Of a stretch of 64,000 bases of DNA, positions 25,401 through 33,775 are shown in pieces. Source of the DNA: Pseudonocardia thermophila. GTDB taxonomy: Bacteria; Actinomycetota; Actinomycetes; Mycobacteriales; Pseudonocardiaceae. The position numbers and the translations under genes are program-made. The notes under the pieces were generated by a model. It was not told the origin of the DNA. It saw only the letters and a program-made list of their open reading frames with translations, and did not search any database. The stretch lies in NCBI RefSeq assembly GCF_900142365.1, contig NZ_FRAP01000001.1:1-64000 (forward strand). Reading direction: 5' to 3'. Position 1 is the stretch's first letter. The number at the start of each line of letters is the position of its first letter.

Positions 25401-26957
25401 ATGGCCCAGCAGACCACCCCGGACCCCGAGCACGGTCCCGAGCACGACGCCGAGCACGACGCCGAGCACGACCCCGAGCACGTCGACGTGCTGATCGTCG
25501 GCGCCGGGATCTCCGGTATCGGAGCCGCCTACCACCTGAGCAGCCGCTGCCCCGAGCGCTCGTACCTGATCGTCGAGGCCCGCGCGGCCATCGGCGGCAC
25601 GTGGGACCTGTTCCGCTACCCGGGGGTGCGGTCGGACTCCGACATGCACACCCTCGGGTACGGATTCGCGCCGTGGCTGTCCGACGTCTCCATCGCGGAC
25701 GGCCCGGCGATCCTCGACTACCTCACGGAGACCGCCCGCCGGTACGGCATCGACCAGCGGATCCGGTTCCACCGCCGGGTCGTGGCCACGGACTGGTCGA
25801 GCGCCGACCAGCGCTGGACCGTCGAGCTCGCGGACCCGGTCACGGGGGACCGGTCCACGATCACCTGCGGGTTCCTCTGGCACTGCTCCGGCTACTACGA
25901 CGCCGAGCGCGGCTACGCCCCCGAGTTCCCCGGCGCGGAGCGGTTCACCGGCCGGATCGTCCACCCCCAGCACTGGCCCGAGGACCTCGACTACACGGGC
26001 AAGCGGGTCGTCGTCATCGGCAGCGGGGCCACCGCGATCACGCTCGTGCCCGCGATGACCGACGAGGCCGCCCACGTCACGATGCTGCAGCGCTCGCCGA
26101 CGTACATCGTGTCGCTGCCCAAGCGCGACCCGCTGGACACCAAGCTGCGCAAGGTGCTGCCGGTCCGGCTCACCTACCCGATCGTGCGGTGGAAGAACGT
26201 CCTGCTGCAGATGGCGAACTACCAGCTCATGCAGGCGTTCCCGCGACAGGCCCGGGCGCTGATCCGCCGGATGACCGAGCGCGAGCTGCCCGGCTTCGAC
26301 CTCGACACCCACTTCACCCCGCGCTACGACCCGTGGGACGAGCGGTTGTGCGTGGTGCCCGACGGCGACCTGTTCCGGGCCCTGCGCGCGGGCACCGCGT
26401 CCGTCGTGACCGGGCAGATCGAGTCGTTCACCGAGCGCGGCATCCGGCTCACGTCCGGGGAGGAGCTGGAAGCGGACGTCGTCGTCACCGCCACCGGGCT
26501 GAACCTGCGGATGCTCGGCGGCGTCGTCCCGTCCGTGGACGGCACACCGATCCTGCCGCGCGACGTGATGACCTACCGCGGGCTCATGCTCGAGGGCGTC
26601 CCGAACTTCGCCTACACGTTCGGCTACGTCAACTCGTCGTGGACGCTGCGCGCCGACCTGGTGGCCGACTTCGTCACCCGGCTGCTGGCCCACATGCGCG
26701 ACCACGGCTACGCGGTGGCCGTCCCGGTGAACACCGATCCGACGGTCGTCCGCCGCCCCCTGCTCGACTTCACGCCCGGCTACATCCGCCGATCGCTGGA
26801 CCAGCTGCCGAAGCAGGGCAGCCGCAGCCCGTGGACCGTGCGGATGAACTACCCGCTGGAGCGGCTGCAGATGAAGCGGGCCAGGGTGACCGTCGGGATG
26901 CGGTTCGAACGGCCGCGCACGCGGGTTGCGGCGCGCGCGCAGGAGGCATCGGCATGA
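25401..26957 (+). CDS. Flavin-dependent Baeyer-Villiger-type monooxygenase
   Basis: 518-residue FAD- and NADPH-dependent oxygenase. The FAD loop is VGAGISGIG (GAGISG at 34-39) and the NADPH loop is VIGSGATAITLVP (about 205-217). Between them is the Baeyer-Villiger fingerprint FTGRIVHPQHW with Phe182, Gly184, His188 and Trp192. It would insert oxygen next to a ketone to give an ester or lactone, or oxidise N/S in some relatives. The first 28 residues form an unusual run of Glu-His-Asp repeats. A Shine-Dalgarno GGAGGAG precedes the ATG. An amidohydrolase gene follows seven bases downstream. Confidence 0.93.
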   Translation: MAQQTTPDPEHGPEHDAEHDAEHDPEHVDVLIVGAGISGIGAAYHLSSRCPERSYLIVEARAAIGGTWDLFRYPGVRSDSDMHTLGYGFAPWLSDVSIADGPAILDYLTETARRYGIDQRIRFHRRVVATDWSSADQRWTVELADPVTGDRSTITCGFLWHCSGYYDAERGYAPEFPGAERFTGRIVHPQHWPEDLDYTGKRVVVIGSGATAITLVPAMTDEAAHVTMLQRSPTYIVSLPKRDPLDTKLRKVLPVRLTYPIVRWKNVLLQMANYQLMQAFPRQARALIRRMTERELPGFDLDTHFTPRYDPWDERLCVVPDGDLFRALRAGTASVVTGQIESFTERGIRLTSGEELEADVVVTATGLNLRMLGGVVPSVDGTPILPRDVMTYRGLMLEGVPNFAYTFGYVNSSWTLRADLVADFVTRLLAHMRDHGYAVAVPVNTDPTVVRRPLLDFTPGYIRRSLDQLPKQGSRSPWTVRMNYPLERLQMKRARVTVGMRFERPRTRVAARAQEASA

Positions 26958-26964
26958 TGGCCGG

Positions 26965-27837
26965 GTGACCCCCGGCCGCACCGACGTCCACCAGCACATC
27001 TGGCCCGCCGCGCTGATCGAGGCGCTGCGGGCCCGACGCGATCCGCCGCGGCTGGACGGCTGGACCCTGCACCTGGCCGGAGAGCCACCGTTCGCCGTCG
27101 ATCCGGCCGACCACGATCCCGCCGCGCGCGCCGAGCGGCTCGCCGCGGCCGGGTTCGGCCGGGCGCTCGTGTCGCTGTCGTCGCCGCTGGGCATCGAGCA
27201 CCTGCCGGCGGCCGAGGCCGCGCCGCTGCTCACCGCCTACCACGCGGGCGCGCTGGAACTGCCCGGGCCGTTCGGGGTGTGGGCCGCAGCGGCCGTCTCC
27301 GAGCCCGACCCCGCCGCACTGGCCGCAGCGCTGGACGCCGGCTGCGTCGGCCTCCAGCTTCCCGCCACTGCCCTCGGCGACGCCGCGGGGCTGCGGCGGG
27401 TCGCCCCGCTGCTCCACGAACTGGAGCGGTGGAACCGGCCGCTGTTCGTCCATCCCGGGCCGGCCCCGGCCACCCCGGGCGCTCCCGCGTGGTGGGCCGC
27501 CCTCGTGCCCTACGTGCAGCAGATGCACGCGGCCTGGTTCGCGTTCGCCGCGGCGGGCCGAACCCGGCACCCGCGGCTGCGGGTGTGCTTCGCGATGCTG
27601 GCCGGGCTCGCCCCGCTGCACGCGGAACGGGCGGTCGCCCGGGGCGGGCCGGTCACCACCGATCCGGGCGTGTTCGTGGAGACCTCGTCGTACGGTGCCC
27701 GCGCGACCGGCGCCGTGGCGGAGGCCCTGGGCGTCGAGCAGATGGTCGCCGGCAGCGACGAGCCGTACGCCCGCTACACCGATCCGCTGCCCGGCGCGGG
27801 GTTGGAGACGGTCGCGGTGGCGCGCCTGCTCGGCTGA
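26965..27837 (+). CDS. Amidohydrolase-family (TIM-barrel) metal hydrolase
   Basis: 290 residues from the GTG at 26965. The N-terminal TDVHQHIWP supplies the two metal-binding histidines of the amidohydrolase superfamily, FVHPGPAP is a further ligand candidate, and GSDEPYARY the C-terminal aspartate. It most resembles the amidohydrolase_2 branch (decarboxylases and lactonases such as 6-methylsalicylate decarboxylase or 2-pyrone-4,6-dicarbaxylate lactonase). Placed seven bases after the monooxygenase, it could open the lactone that a Baeyer-Villiger enzyme makes; that link is inference. Confidence 0.82.
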   Translation: MTPGRTDVHQHIWPAALIEALRARRDPPRLDGWTLHLAGEPPFAVDPADHDPAARAERLAAAGFGRALVSLSSPLGIEHLPAAEAAPLLTAYHAGALELPGPFGVWAAAAVSEPDPAALAAALDAGCVGLQLPATALGDAAGLRRVAPLLHELERWNRPLFVHPGPAPATPGAPAWWAALVPYVQQMHAAWFAFAAAGRTRHPRLRVCFAMLAGLAPLHAERAVARGGPVTTDPGVFVETSSYGARATGAVAEALGVEQMVAGSDEPYARYTDPLPGAGLETVAVARLLG

Positions 27838-27871
27838 CGACCAGGAGGACGAATCAGAGGATCGTCTTTGC

Positions 27872-27900
27872 GTGTGCGGGGAGGTCGCGGAGCCGCACAC
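27872..27900. terminator. Probable bidirectional hairpin terminator
   Basis: GTGTGCGG (27872-27879) and CCGCACAC (27893-27900) form a perfect 8-base stem with a 13-base loop. It lies 34 bases after the amidohydrolase stop and between convergent genes. There is no T tract on the plus side, which is common in high-G+C actinobacteria. Confidence 0.55.
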
Positions 27901-28070
27901 CGGGATGCTCGTCGTTCGATCAGGGCGGTCGTCCGTGCTGATCCTCCGGATACCGGCGGGTGAATCCTGCGCAGTTCGTCGGCGATCGGCGCATCCGAGG
28001 CCGCCAGACGCGGGCCCGGGCCGCGCACGGAGCAGTCCGGAAAGTCTGCCAGAGCGGGGAACACGGGTCG

Positions 28071-29396
28071 TCAGCGATCGCGGTCGGCCTGCCTGCCCGT
28101 CTGCTCGGCGCCCGCCCGGCCCGCCGGCGCGGGTCGGCGCTTGGCGAGCCGGACCGCGTTCCGGCCGCTCCGCTTGGCCTCGTAGAGCGCCGCGTCCGCC
28201 GCGGCGACCACGTCCAGCAGGTGGTGGCCGTGGTCGGGGAAGACCGCACCGCCGACCGACACGGTGACGTGGTCGATCACGACCGGCTCCGGTCCGGTAC
28301 CGGCCTCGACGCGCAGCGCCTCCGCCGCGGCACGGATCCGCTCGGCGACCGTGCCCAGCTCGGCGCGCGCGCTCTCCCCGGGCGCGGTGTGCGGCAGCGG
28401 CAGGAGCACGACGAACTCCTCGCCGCCGAACCGGCCGACCGCGTCGCGCCGGCGCAGCGTAGTGCGCAGCGTGCGGGCGAGCGCCGCGAGCACGGCGTCG
28501 CCGGCCAGGTGCCCGTAGCGGTCGTTGAGCTCCTTGAACTGGTCGATGTCGACGATCAGCACCCCCACTGACCGGCCACGGACGCGCGCCTCGTCGAGGT
28601 GAGCGGTGGCCAGTTCGTGCCACGTCGCCGCGGTGAGCAGCCCGGTCTTGCCGTCGATGCGTGCGGCGAGCTCCAGCTGGCGCACGAACAGCGCCCGGTG
28701 CAGCAGCAGGAGCGGCGGGAAGACGAACGCGATGAGCCACAGCTGGATCGACATGGCCGCGGTCAGCAGCGCGGCCAGGCACAGCAGCGCGGTCTCGAGG
28801 GTGAGCTCGGGCCGCAGCCGGGGCAGGTCACGGATCTTGAGCACCCCGGACAGCACGACGACCCCGACGACCGCCACCGTGTCCACCGCGAGGTAGGCGG
28901 CGAGCGCGCCCACCGTCGTCGCCAGCGTGACGTCACCGTCGGTGACCGCGCTCGCGGCGTGCACGGCCAGGAGGGTGGCCGACGCCGAGTAGACGATCTT
29001 GTAGAGATCCCGGTTGGCGTGCGCCGGGTAGACGAAGCAGCGCAGGTGCAGGTAGCTGACCACCGCCACGGCGACCGCGACCGGGGTCGGGCAGAGCAGC
29101 GCGGCCGTCGCGATCCACAGCGAGCCCAGGTTGAGCGCCGCCGTTCCGCTGCCGCTCGCGACCCGGCTGCGGTAGCGCTCCACCCGGGACGAGACCTCCT
29201 GGTGCAGCACGCCCGCCGCGGTGAGCAGGCCGGCCGTCGCGAGGTGATGCGGAGTGACGGCGACCGCGCCGGTCGCCACCCGCACGACGTCGCCGACGAC
29301 CAGCAGCGCGGTCGCCAGCTCGACGGCGACGACCACCGCCAGTGCCCGCCCGGGCAGGGCGAACACGGGGAACCGCCGGCTCTGCACGTCGGTCAC
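28071..29396 (-). CDS. Membrane-anchored diguanylate cyclase (GGDEF)
   Basis: 441 residues. Residues 15-235 hold roughly six membrane helices and no recognised sensor fold. The cytoplasmic GGDEF domain (about 245-420) has metal residues in IVDIDQFKELND, an intact active loop GGEEF at 324-328, and an inhibitory RxxD site (Arg315-Asp318) exactly five residues ahead. It should therefore make cyclic di-GMP from two GTP and be product-inhibited. No EAL domain is present. The start is GTG 29396. A perfect 12-base inverted repeat lies 63-99 bases upstream, a likely control site. Confidence 0.93.
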   Translation of the reverse strand: MTDVQSRRFPVFALPGRALAVVVAVELATALLVVGDVVRVATGAVAVTPHHLATAGLLTAAGVLHQEVSSRVERYRSRVASGSGTAALNLGSLWIATAALLCPTPVAVAVAVVSYLHLRCFVYPAHANRDLYKIVYSASATLLAVHAASAVTDGDVTLATTVGALAAYLAVDTVAVVGVVVLSGVLKIRDLPRLRPELTLETALLCLAALLTAAMSIQLWLIAFVFPPLLLLHRALFVRQLELAARIDGKTGLLTAATWHELATAHLDEARVRGRSVGVLIVDIDQFKELNDRYGHLAGDAVLAALARTLRTTLRRRDAVGRFGGEEFVVLLPLPHTAPGESARAELGTVAERIRAAAEALRVEAGTGPEPVVIDHVTVSVGGAVFPDHGHHLLDVVAAADAALYEAKRSGRNAVRLAKRRPAPAGRAGAEQTGRQADRDR

Positions 29397-29458
29397 CCCC
29401 CGAAGCGGCGTTCATGCCAGATCCCGATCGTAACCGCCGGGATTCGTCACACCCGCCT

Positions 29459-29495
29459 ACTCCGTTCAGCGCAGCACTTATCAGCTGAACGGAGT
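29459..29495. promoter_or_regulatory. Perfect 12-base inverted repeat upstream of the cyclase gene
   Basis: ACTCCGTTCAGC (29459-29470) and GCTGAACGGAGT (29484-29495) are exact reverse complements separated by 13 bases. On the minus strand this lies just upstream of the GTG at 29396. It can be an operator for a dimeric repressor, or a leader hairpin if transcription starts beyond it. Confidence 0.6.
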
Positions 29496-29692
29496 TGATC
29501 GACACCGACTTCTGGACACTTGTCAAAATGATCGCCTTGTTCGGCGCTAATGGTTGTGTAATGGTGATCCGGAGTCGGGGATGATCTGCGGTGCCATGGC
29601 GCGACGGACCGTTGTCGGTCCATTGTCCTGCCTCTTGCGGTGCGTTCGCCGACCTCTCGTCGACCACCCGCGAAGCGCGGAAGGAGGGGGAC

Positions 29693-29716
29693 ATGCGCGG
29701 CTGGGACTGGTTTTGA
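29693..29716 (+). CDS. Possible seven-residue mini-ORF (MRGWDWF)
   Basis: ATG to TGA encoding Met-Arg-Gly-Trp-Asp-Trp-Phe, with AAGGAGG ending five bases before the ATG. It could be a leader peptide, a RiPP-type minigene or chance. No downstream plus-strand gene lies within 700 bases and no modifying enzyme is adjacent, so support is weak. Confidence 0.2.
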   Translation: MRGWDWF

Positions 29717-29892
29717 CCTGCAGCGATACAAGATCACCTGGTCGGCGGGTCGGCCTGTGGCGCTGGTCGGTCCCGCAGCGACACGGTGTGACCTGAGGTT
29801 CACGCACCGCATCCGTGGGTGCATCTGCAATTGCAGGTGCGCAATTTTCGTGCGTGGTGTGAGGCACGCTTGCCGGGTGTCCGGAAAAGCGA

Positions 29893-30405
29893 TCAGCGGT
29901 GTACCCGGTCGGCGATCCCGCGCAGGAGCGCCGCCTGCCCCGCGTGCTCGAGGTCGTCGTCGAGCACGGAGATCAACCGGACGCCGAGGCTGACCGGCGG
30001 ATCCCAGCGCTCGTCGACGATCCGGTCGAGCGCGGCGTCGGTGAGGGTGCGCAGGAAGGCCGTCGTCCGCTCGTGCACGGCGTCGTAGTAGGCGAGCAGG
30101 TCCGCGGCGGGGGTGCGCACCGCGGCGACCTCCGCACTGGTGTGCCCGTAGCCGGTGGCCGCCGGGTCGAACGGCAGCCCGAACCGCTCGGCCCAGCCGC
30201 CCGCCGTCCACTCCTGCTCGATCCCGGCCACCTCGCTCACGTGGTCGTCCTGCACCCGCGTCAGGTGCCAGACGAGCCACGCGATCGTGTTGGTGTCCGG
30301 GTCGACCCGATGGGTGAGCCGGTCGACGTCCAGGCCTTCGACGGCCGCGTGGACCGAGCCCCGGACCCGGTCGAAGCCGTCGAGCAGCAACTCCGCGGTG
30401 TTCAT
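29893..30405 (-). CDS. DinB-family / mycothiol-transferase-like protein
   Basis: 170 residues, four-helix-bundle DinB fold (DUF664 branch). The metal-binding histidines are His47 and His55 in IAWLVWHLTRVQDDHVSE and one in DDLEHAGQAALLRG near residue 155, the spacing seen in mycothiol S-transferases and maleylpyruvate isomerases. Actinobacteria use such proteins for mycothiol-dependent detoxification. The ATG at 30405 gives a normal N terminus (MNTAELLLDGFDRVRGSVHA). It is divergent from phzF-like 30494, 88 bases away. Confidence 0.85.
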   Translation of the reverse strand: MNTAELLLDGFDRVRGSVHAAVEGLDVDRLTHRVDPDTNTIAWLVWHLTRVQDDHVSEVAGIEQEWTAGGWAERFGLPFDPAATGYGHTSAEVAAVRTPAADLLAYYDAVHERTTAFLRTLTDAALDRIVDERWDPPVSLGVRLISVLDDDLEHAGQAALLRGIADRVHR

Positions 30406-30493
30406 GAGCCCCGAGTCTGCCCGCCCGGGCGCCGAACGCCACCCCGGCCCAGGTGGACCTTGCCCGGCGGAGGGCCGCGGCGACGATGACGGG

Positions 30494-31324
30494 GTGACCA
30501 CTTATCCGTTCGCCCAGCTCGACGTCTTCGCCACCGGCCCGCTGACCGGCAACCCGCTCGCGGTGGTGCACGACGCCACCGGGCTGGCCGATGAGCAGAT
30601 GCAGCGGTTCGCGCAGTGGACCGACCTGTCCGAGACGGTGTTCCTGCTGCCGCCCACCCGGGAGGGCGCCCACTACCGCACCCGCATCTTCACCCCGGAC
30701 CGGGAGCTGCCCTTCGCCGGTCACCCCACGCTCGGCAGCGCGTACGCATGGCTCACCGCGCATCCGGAGCACACCGCGGACGCGGTGGTGCAGGACTGCG
30801 GTGCCGGGGCGGTCACCGTCCGGCGCACGGCGAGCGGGCTGGCCTTCGCTGCGCCGCCCCTGCTGCGGTCCGGGCCGGTCGACGACGCCGAACGGGCCGC
30901 GCTCGCCGAGGGCCTGCGCATCGATCCGGGTGCGATCCGGGCCGCCGAGTGGGTGTCCAACGGGCCGGGCTGGCGGGCCGTGCTGCTGGAGGACGCCGAC
31001 GCCGTGCTGGCCGTCCAGCCCGGGCTGGTGCCCGGCGACGTGGGGATCATCGGGCCGTACCCTGCAGGGAGCGAGTTCGCCTTCGAGGTGCGCGCCTTCT
31101 TCGTCAAGAACGGCGCTACCTGCGAGGACCCGGTCACAGGCAGCTTCAACGCCGGTGTCGCCCAGTGGCTCTACGCCAGCGGCCGGGTGAGCGGGCCCTA
31201 CGCGGCACGGCAGGGCACCGCGCTCGGCCGGGCCGGTCGGGTGGACGTCGAGCGCGACGCCGCCGGCACCGTCTGGGTGGGCGGTGCGGTGCGCACGCAC
31301 ATCCGGGGCGAGGTGGAGATCTGA
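30494..31324 (+). CDS. PhzF family isomerase/epimerase
   Basis: 276 residues with the two-lobed diaminopimelate-epimerase fold. The catalytic glutamate is Glu47 in DLSETVFLLPP; PFAGHPTLGSAYAW and CEDPVTGSFNAGVAQWL are the paired substrate loops. PhzF isomerises dihydro-hydroxyanthranilate in phenazine synthesis, but no other phz genes are here, so this is one of the many generic homologues of unknown substrate. GTG start in a GACGGGGTGACC context. It ends four bases before the stop of the convergent TetR gene. Confidence 0.9.
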   Translation: MTTYPFAQLDVFATGPLTGNPLAVVHDATGLADEQMQRFAQWTDLSETVFLLPPTREGAHYRTRIFTPDRELPFAGHPTLGSAYAWLTAHPEHTADAVVQDCGAGAVTVRRTASGLAFAAPPLLRSGPVDDAERAALAEGLRIDPGAIRAAEWVSNGPGWRAVLLEDADAVLAVQPGLVPGDVGIIGPYPAGSEFAFEVRAFFVKNGATCEDPVTGSFNAGVAQWLYASGRVSGPYAARQGTALGRAGRVDVERDAAGTVWVGGAVRTHIRGEVEI

Positions 31325-31328
31325 CGAG

Positions 31329-31982
31329 TCAGTGCTCAAGGGCGGTGCGGGCGAGCGCCTCGCCGGGCAGCGAGGTCGCGGCGCTCGCCCGCAGCCCGTC
31401 GAGCAGCACCCCGAGGCAGCGCTCCAGCGCGGAGGCGGCGGTGTCCGCCTCCGGGACGATCAGCGGCCGCACCAGCAGCAGGAAGGCGGCGGCTACGTCC
31501 CCGGTGCCGACGTCAGCGCGCAGGCTGCCCTCGGCCTGGGCGGCGTGCACGATCCGGTCCAGCACGTCGAGCATGACCCGGCGCAGCTCGTAGATCTCCG
31601 GGTCGTCCTCCATCGCGGCGCGGGCGCCGGGGGAGTCGATGACCAGCCGCACCGCCAGCCGAACCTCGTGGGACTGGCGGAGGAAGCGCTCCAGCGCGGC
31701 CCAGGCGGTGGGCTCCTCGATCACCGCGGCGCGCGCGTGCGCCATCGCACTGCGGACGGTCTCCTGCGCGACGGCGCGGATGAGCGCGTCGCGGTCCGGG
31801 AACCGCCGGTAGACGGTGCCGATGCCGACCCCGGCCGCCCGGGCGATCTCCTCGACCGGGAGGTCCGGGCCCCGGACGGCGAAGGCCTGAGCAGCGGCTG
31901 CGATGATCCGGTCACGGTTGCGGCGCGCGTCGGCGCGCAGCGGCGCCGAACCGCGTGCCGTCGTCGGCTGTTCGGAATCCAT
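31329..31982 (-). CDS. TetR family transcriptional regulator
   Basis: 217 residues. The N-terminal helix-turn-helix (DRIIAAAAQAFAVRGPDLPV and AAGVGIGTVYRRFPDRDALI, residues about 25-70) is followed by an all-helical ligand domain. It is divergent from the two adaptor genes across 198 bases that contain inverted repeats, so it most likely represses them and itself. The ATG at 31982 was preferred over a longer upstream frame that would run into the shared promoter. Confidence 0.92.
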   Translation of the reverse strand: MDSEQPTTARGSAPLRADARRNRDRIIAAAAQAFAVRGPDLPVEEIARAAGVGIGTVYRRFPDRDALIRAVAQETVRSAMAHARAAVIEEPTAWAALERFLRQSHEVRLAVRLVIDSPGARAAMEDDPEIYELRRVMLDVLDRIVHAAQAEGSLRADVGTGDVAAAFLLLVRPLIVPEADTAASALERCLGVLLDGLRASAATSLPGEALARTALEH

Positions 31983-31989
31983 GTCCGTT

Positions 31990-32115
31990 TCGTCCTCCGT
32001 TCGGACGAGTGTCGCATCACTCGACCGCTGCAGAAAAGCGGAGGGGTGTCTCTCAGATACCGATCCACGTGGTTTACATTGCGCCACACGGTGGTTCCGT
32101 GACGGCGGAACCGCC
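31990..32115. promoter_or_regulatory. Shared control region of TetR and adaptor genes
   Basis: Two inverted repeats are visible. TCGTCC (31990-31995) and GGACGA (32003-32008) have a 7-base spacer. GGTGGTTCCG (32090-32099) and CGGAACCGCC (32106-32115) match at nine of ten positions around a 6-base spacer. The second, 65 bases upstream of the adaptor start, is the better TetR operator candidate. Confidence 0.55.
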
Positions 32116-32179
32116 ACGGACGGTCCGTATGACGACCCATTCGTCCCCCGAGTGGAGCAGTCGTGCGGGAAGGAGCTCG

Positions 32180-33760
32180 ATGGACGCCCGCCACGCCCGG
32201 TCCGGCGGAGGTTTCGTGATCAACCGGACCCGTGTGCTCGCCGCCGCCACCGCGCTCGTCGGTGTGGTCGGCATCGGTGCGGTCGCCTGCACGGCGGCCG
32301 AGTCGGACAAGCCGCGCACCGCGACGGTGGAGCGCGCGACGTTGACGACCGGGGTCTCCGCCCCGGGTGCGCTGACCGCGATCACCGAGCAGAACCTCGG
32401 GTTCCCCAAGGGGGGGCAGCTCACCTCCGTGCTGGTCAAGGTGGGCGATCGGGTGGAGGCCGGGCAGGTGCTGGCCACCGTCGACGACTTCGCGGCGAAG
32501 CAGGTGCTCAAGCAGCAGGAGGCCCAGCTCGCCGCGCAGGAGGCGGCGCTGGCGCGGATCACGGACTCGCCCGCGGTGTCCGGCGCGGAGAACACCCTCG
32601 CGCAGGCCCAGCAGATCCTCGAGGCGACCGAGGACTCCGTCGAGGCGATGCTGGAGGCCGACGACGTCTCGATCGGCGCCGCCGAGCGCCAGCTGTCCGC
32701 CGACAAGAACGCGCTGCGCCAGGCCGAGGCCAAGGCGGCGGCCAGCTGCGGGTCAGGACGATCCAGCGCGTCGTACGACGACGCTGACGACGACGACACC
32801 GGGTGGCCGCGCCGCTCGACGTCGCTCTTGACCAGCCCCAGCTGCACTGCCGACCAGCAGGCAGTAGCGGCTGCGAAGCAGCAGGTCGCCGCGTCGAAGG
32901 CCGCGCTGGAGCAGGCCGAGCAGAAGCGCGAGATCGATGAGGCCAACGGCCGGGTGCAGATCGAGAACGCTCGACAGGCCGTGGTGAGTGCGCAGAACAA
33001 CCTCGACTCGACCTCCGCGGACCGCCCGCACAGCATCGATCAGCAGGCCGCGCTCGTCGCCGCCGCCCGGGCGGCGGTCGAGCAGGCCCGCCGCGACGTG
33101 GAGAACTGCACGCTGCGCGCCCCGGTCGCGGGCACTGTGGCCGTGATCAACGGCACCGTCGGCGAATACCTGGCACCCAGCACCGGCACGAGCGCGCTGG
33201 CGCCCGGCAGCGACGCCCCGATCCCCGGGGCGGGCGGCGCGACCGGCGGCGGGGCCGCAGCGGCGGCCACCGGGGTGTCCGCGAACCGGCCGGGCGGCAC
33301 CCAGTTCATCGTGCTCAGCGACGTCGACCAGTTCCAGGTCGTGGTGCCGTTCAACGAGTCCGACGCCGTGCAGATCCAGCCCGGCCAGCGGGCCGACGTC
33401 ACCTTCGACGCGATCCCCGACCTGACCGCGCCCGGCTCGGTGCTCTCGGTGGCGCCGGTGGCCACCTCGATCGGCGGTGTGATCAGTTACTACGCGACGA
33501 TCACGCTGAACAGCGACGATCCGCGGCTGAAGAGCGGCCTGACGGCCACTGCCAACGTCATCACCGGCGAGACGGAGGACGTGCTGACGGTGCCGTCGTC
33601 GGCGGTGCGCAACGTGGACGGCCGCAGCGTCGTCACCGTGCTCGGCCCGAACGGCCCGGCGGACGTGCCGTTCCAGCCCGGCCAGGTGGGGCTGGACCGC
33701 ACCGAGGTCGTGTCCGGGTTGCAGGAGGGGCAGCAGGTGCTGCTCCCGGTGGGGCAGTAG
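32180..33760 (+). CDS. Membrane-fusion (HlyD/MacA-like) efflux adaptor lipoprotein
   Basis: 526 residues from the ATG at 32180, which has AAGGAG four bases upstream; GTG 32217 is also possible. A hydrophobic segment ends in the lipobox-like GAVAC. Then come a lipoyl half-motif (GGQLTSVLVKVGDRVEAGQV), a long coiled-coil hairpin (about 110-300), the second lipoyl half (CTLRAPVAGTVAVINGTVGE), a beta-barrel and the C-terminal domain. At the hairpin tip an acidic loop (YDDADDDD) is bracketed by Cys190 and Cys222. Such proteins couple an ABC or other exporter to the cell envelope. A second adaptor follows; no transporter gene is adjacent. Confidence 0.85.
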   Translation: MDARHARSGGGFVINRTRVLAAATALVGVVGIGAVACTAAESDKPRTATVERATLTTGVSAPGALTAITEQNLGFPKGGQLTSVLVKVGDRVEAGQVLATVDDFAAKQVLKQQEAQLAAQEAALARITDSPAVSGAENTLAQAQQILEATEDSVEAMLEADDVSIGAAERQLSADKNALRQAEAKAAASCGSGRSSASYDDADDDDTGWPRRSTSLLTSPSCTADQQAVAAAKQQVAASKAALEQAEQKREIDEANGRVQIENARQAVVSAQNNLDSTSADRPHSIDQQAALVAAARAAVEQARRDVENCTLRAPVAGTVAVINGTVGEYLAPSTGTSALAPGSDAPIPGAGGATGGGAAAAATGVSANRPGGTQFIVLSDVDQFQVVVPFNESDAVQIQPGQRADVTFDAIPDLTAPGSVLSVAPVATSIGGVISYYATITLNSDDPRLKSGLTATANVITGETEDVLTVPSSAVRNVDGRSVVTVLGPNGPADVPFQPGQVGLDRTEVVSGLQEGQQVLLPVGQ

Positions 33761-33775
33761 GAGAGGGGTCGCGGT

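Larger units (their letters stand above)
29397..29892. other. 496-base intergenic region rich in inverted repeats
   Basis: No standard-length gene is convincing here. The segment is distinctly more A+T-rich than its surroundings around 29470-29570 and 29810-29860. It contains the 12-base inverted repeat at 29459-29495, a seven-codon frame with an excellent ribosome binding site at 29693-29716, and a near-perfect 20-base palindrome at 29821-29840. It separates the cyclase gene from the convergently-reading tail of the DinB gene on the same strand. Confidence 0.6.

Noticed and set aside
29547..29867. 106-residue minus-strand frame in the cyclase-DinB gap
   Set aside because: No ribosome binding site, no coherent hydrophobic or motif pattern, and it covers several palindromes.
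30494..31324. Phenazine biosynthesis cluster
   Set aside because: Only a lone PhzF homologue is present; no phzABCDEG genes are nearby, and stand-alone PhzF proteins are common.
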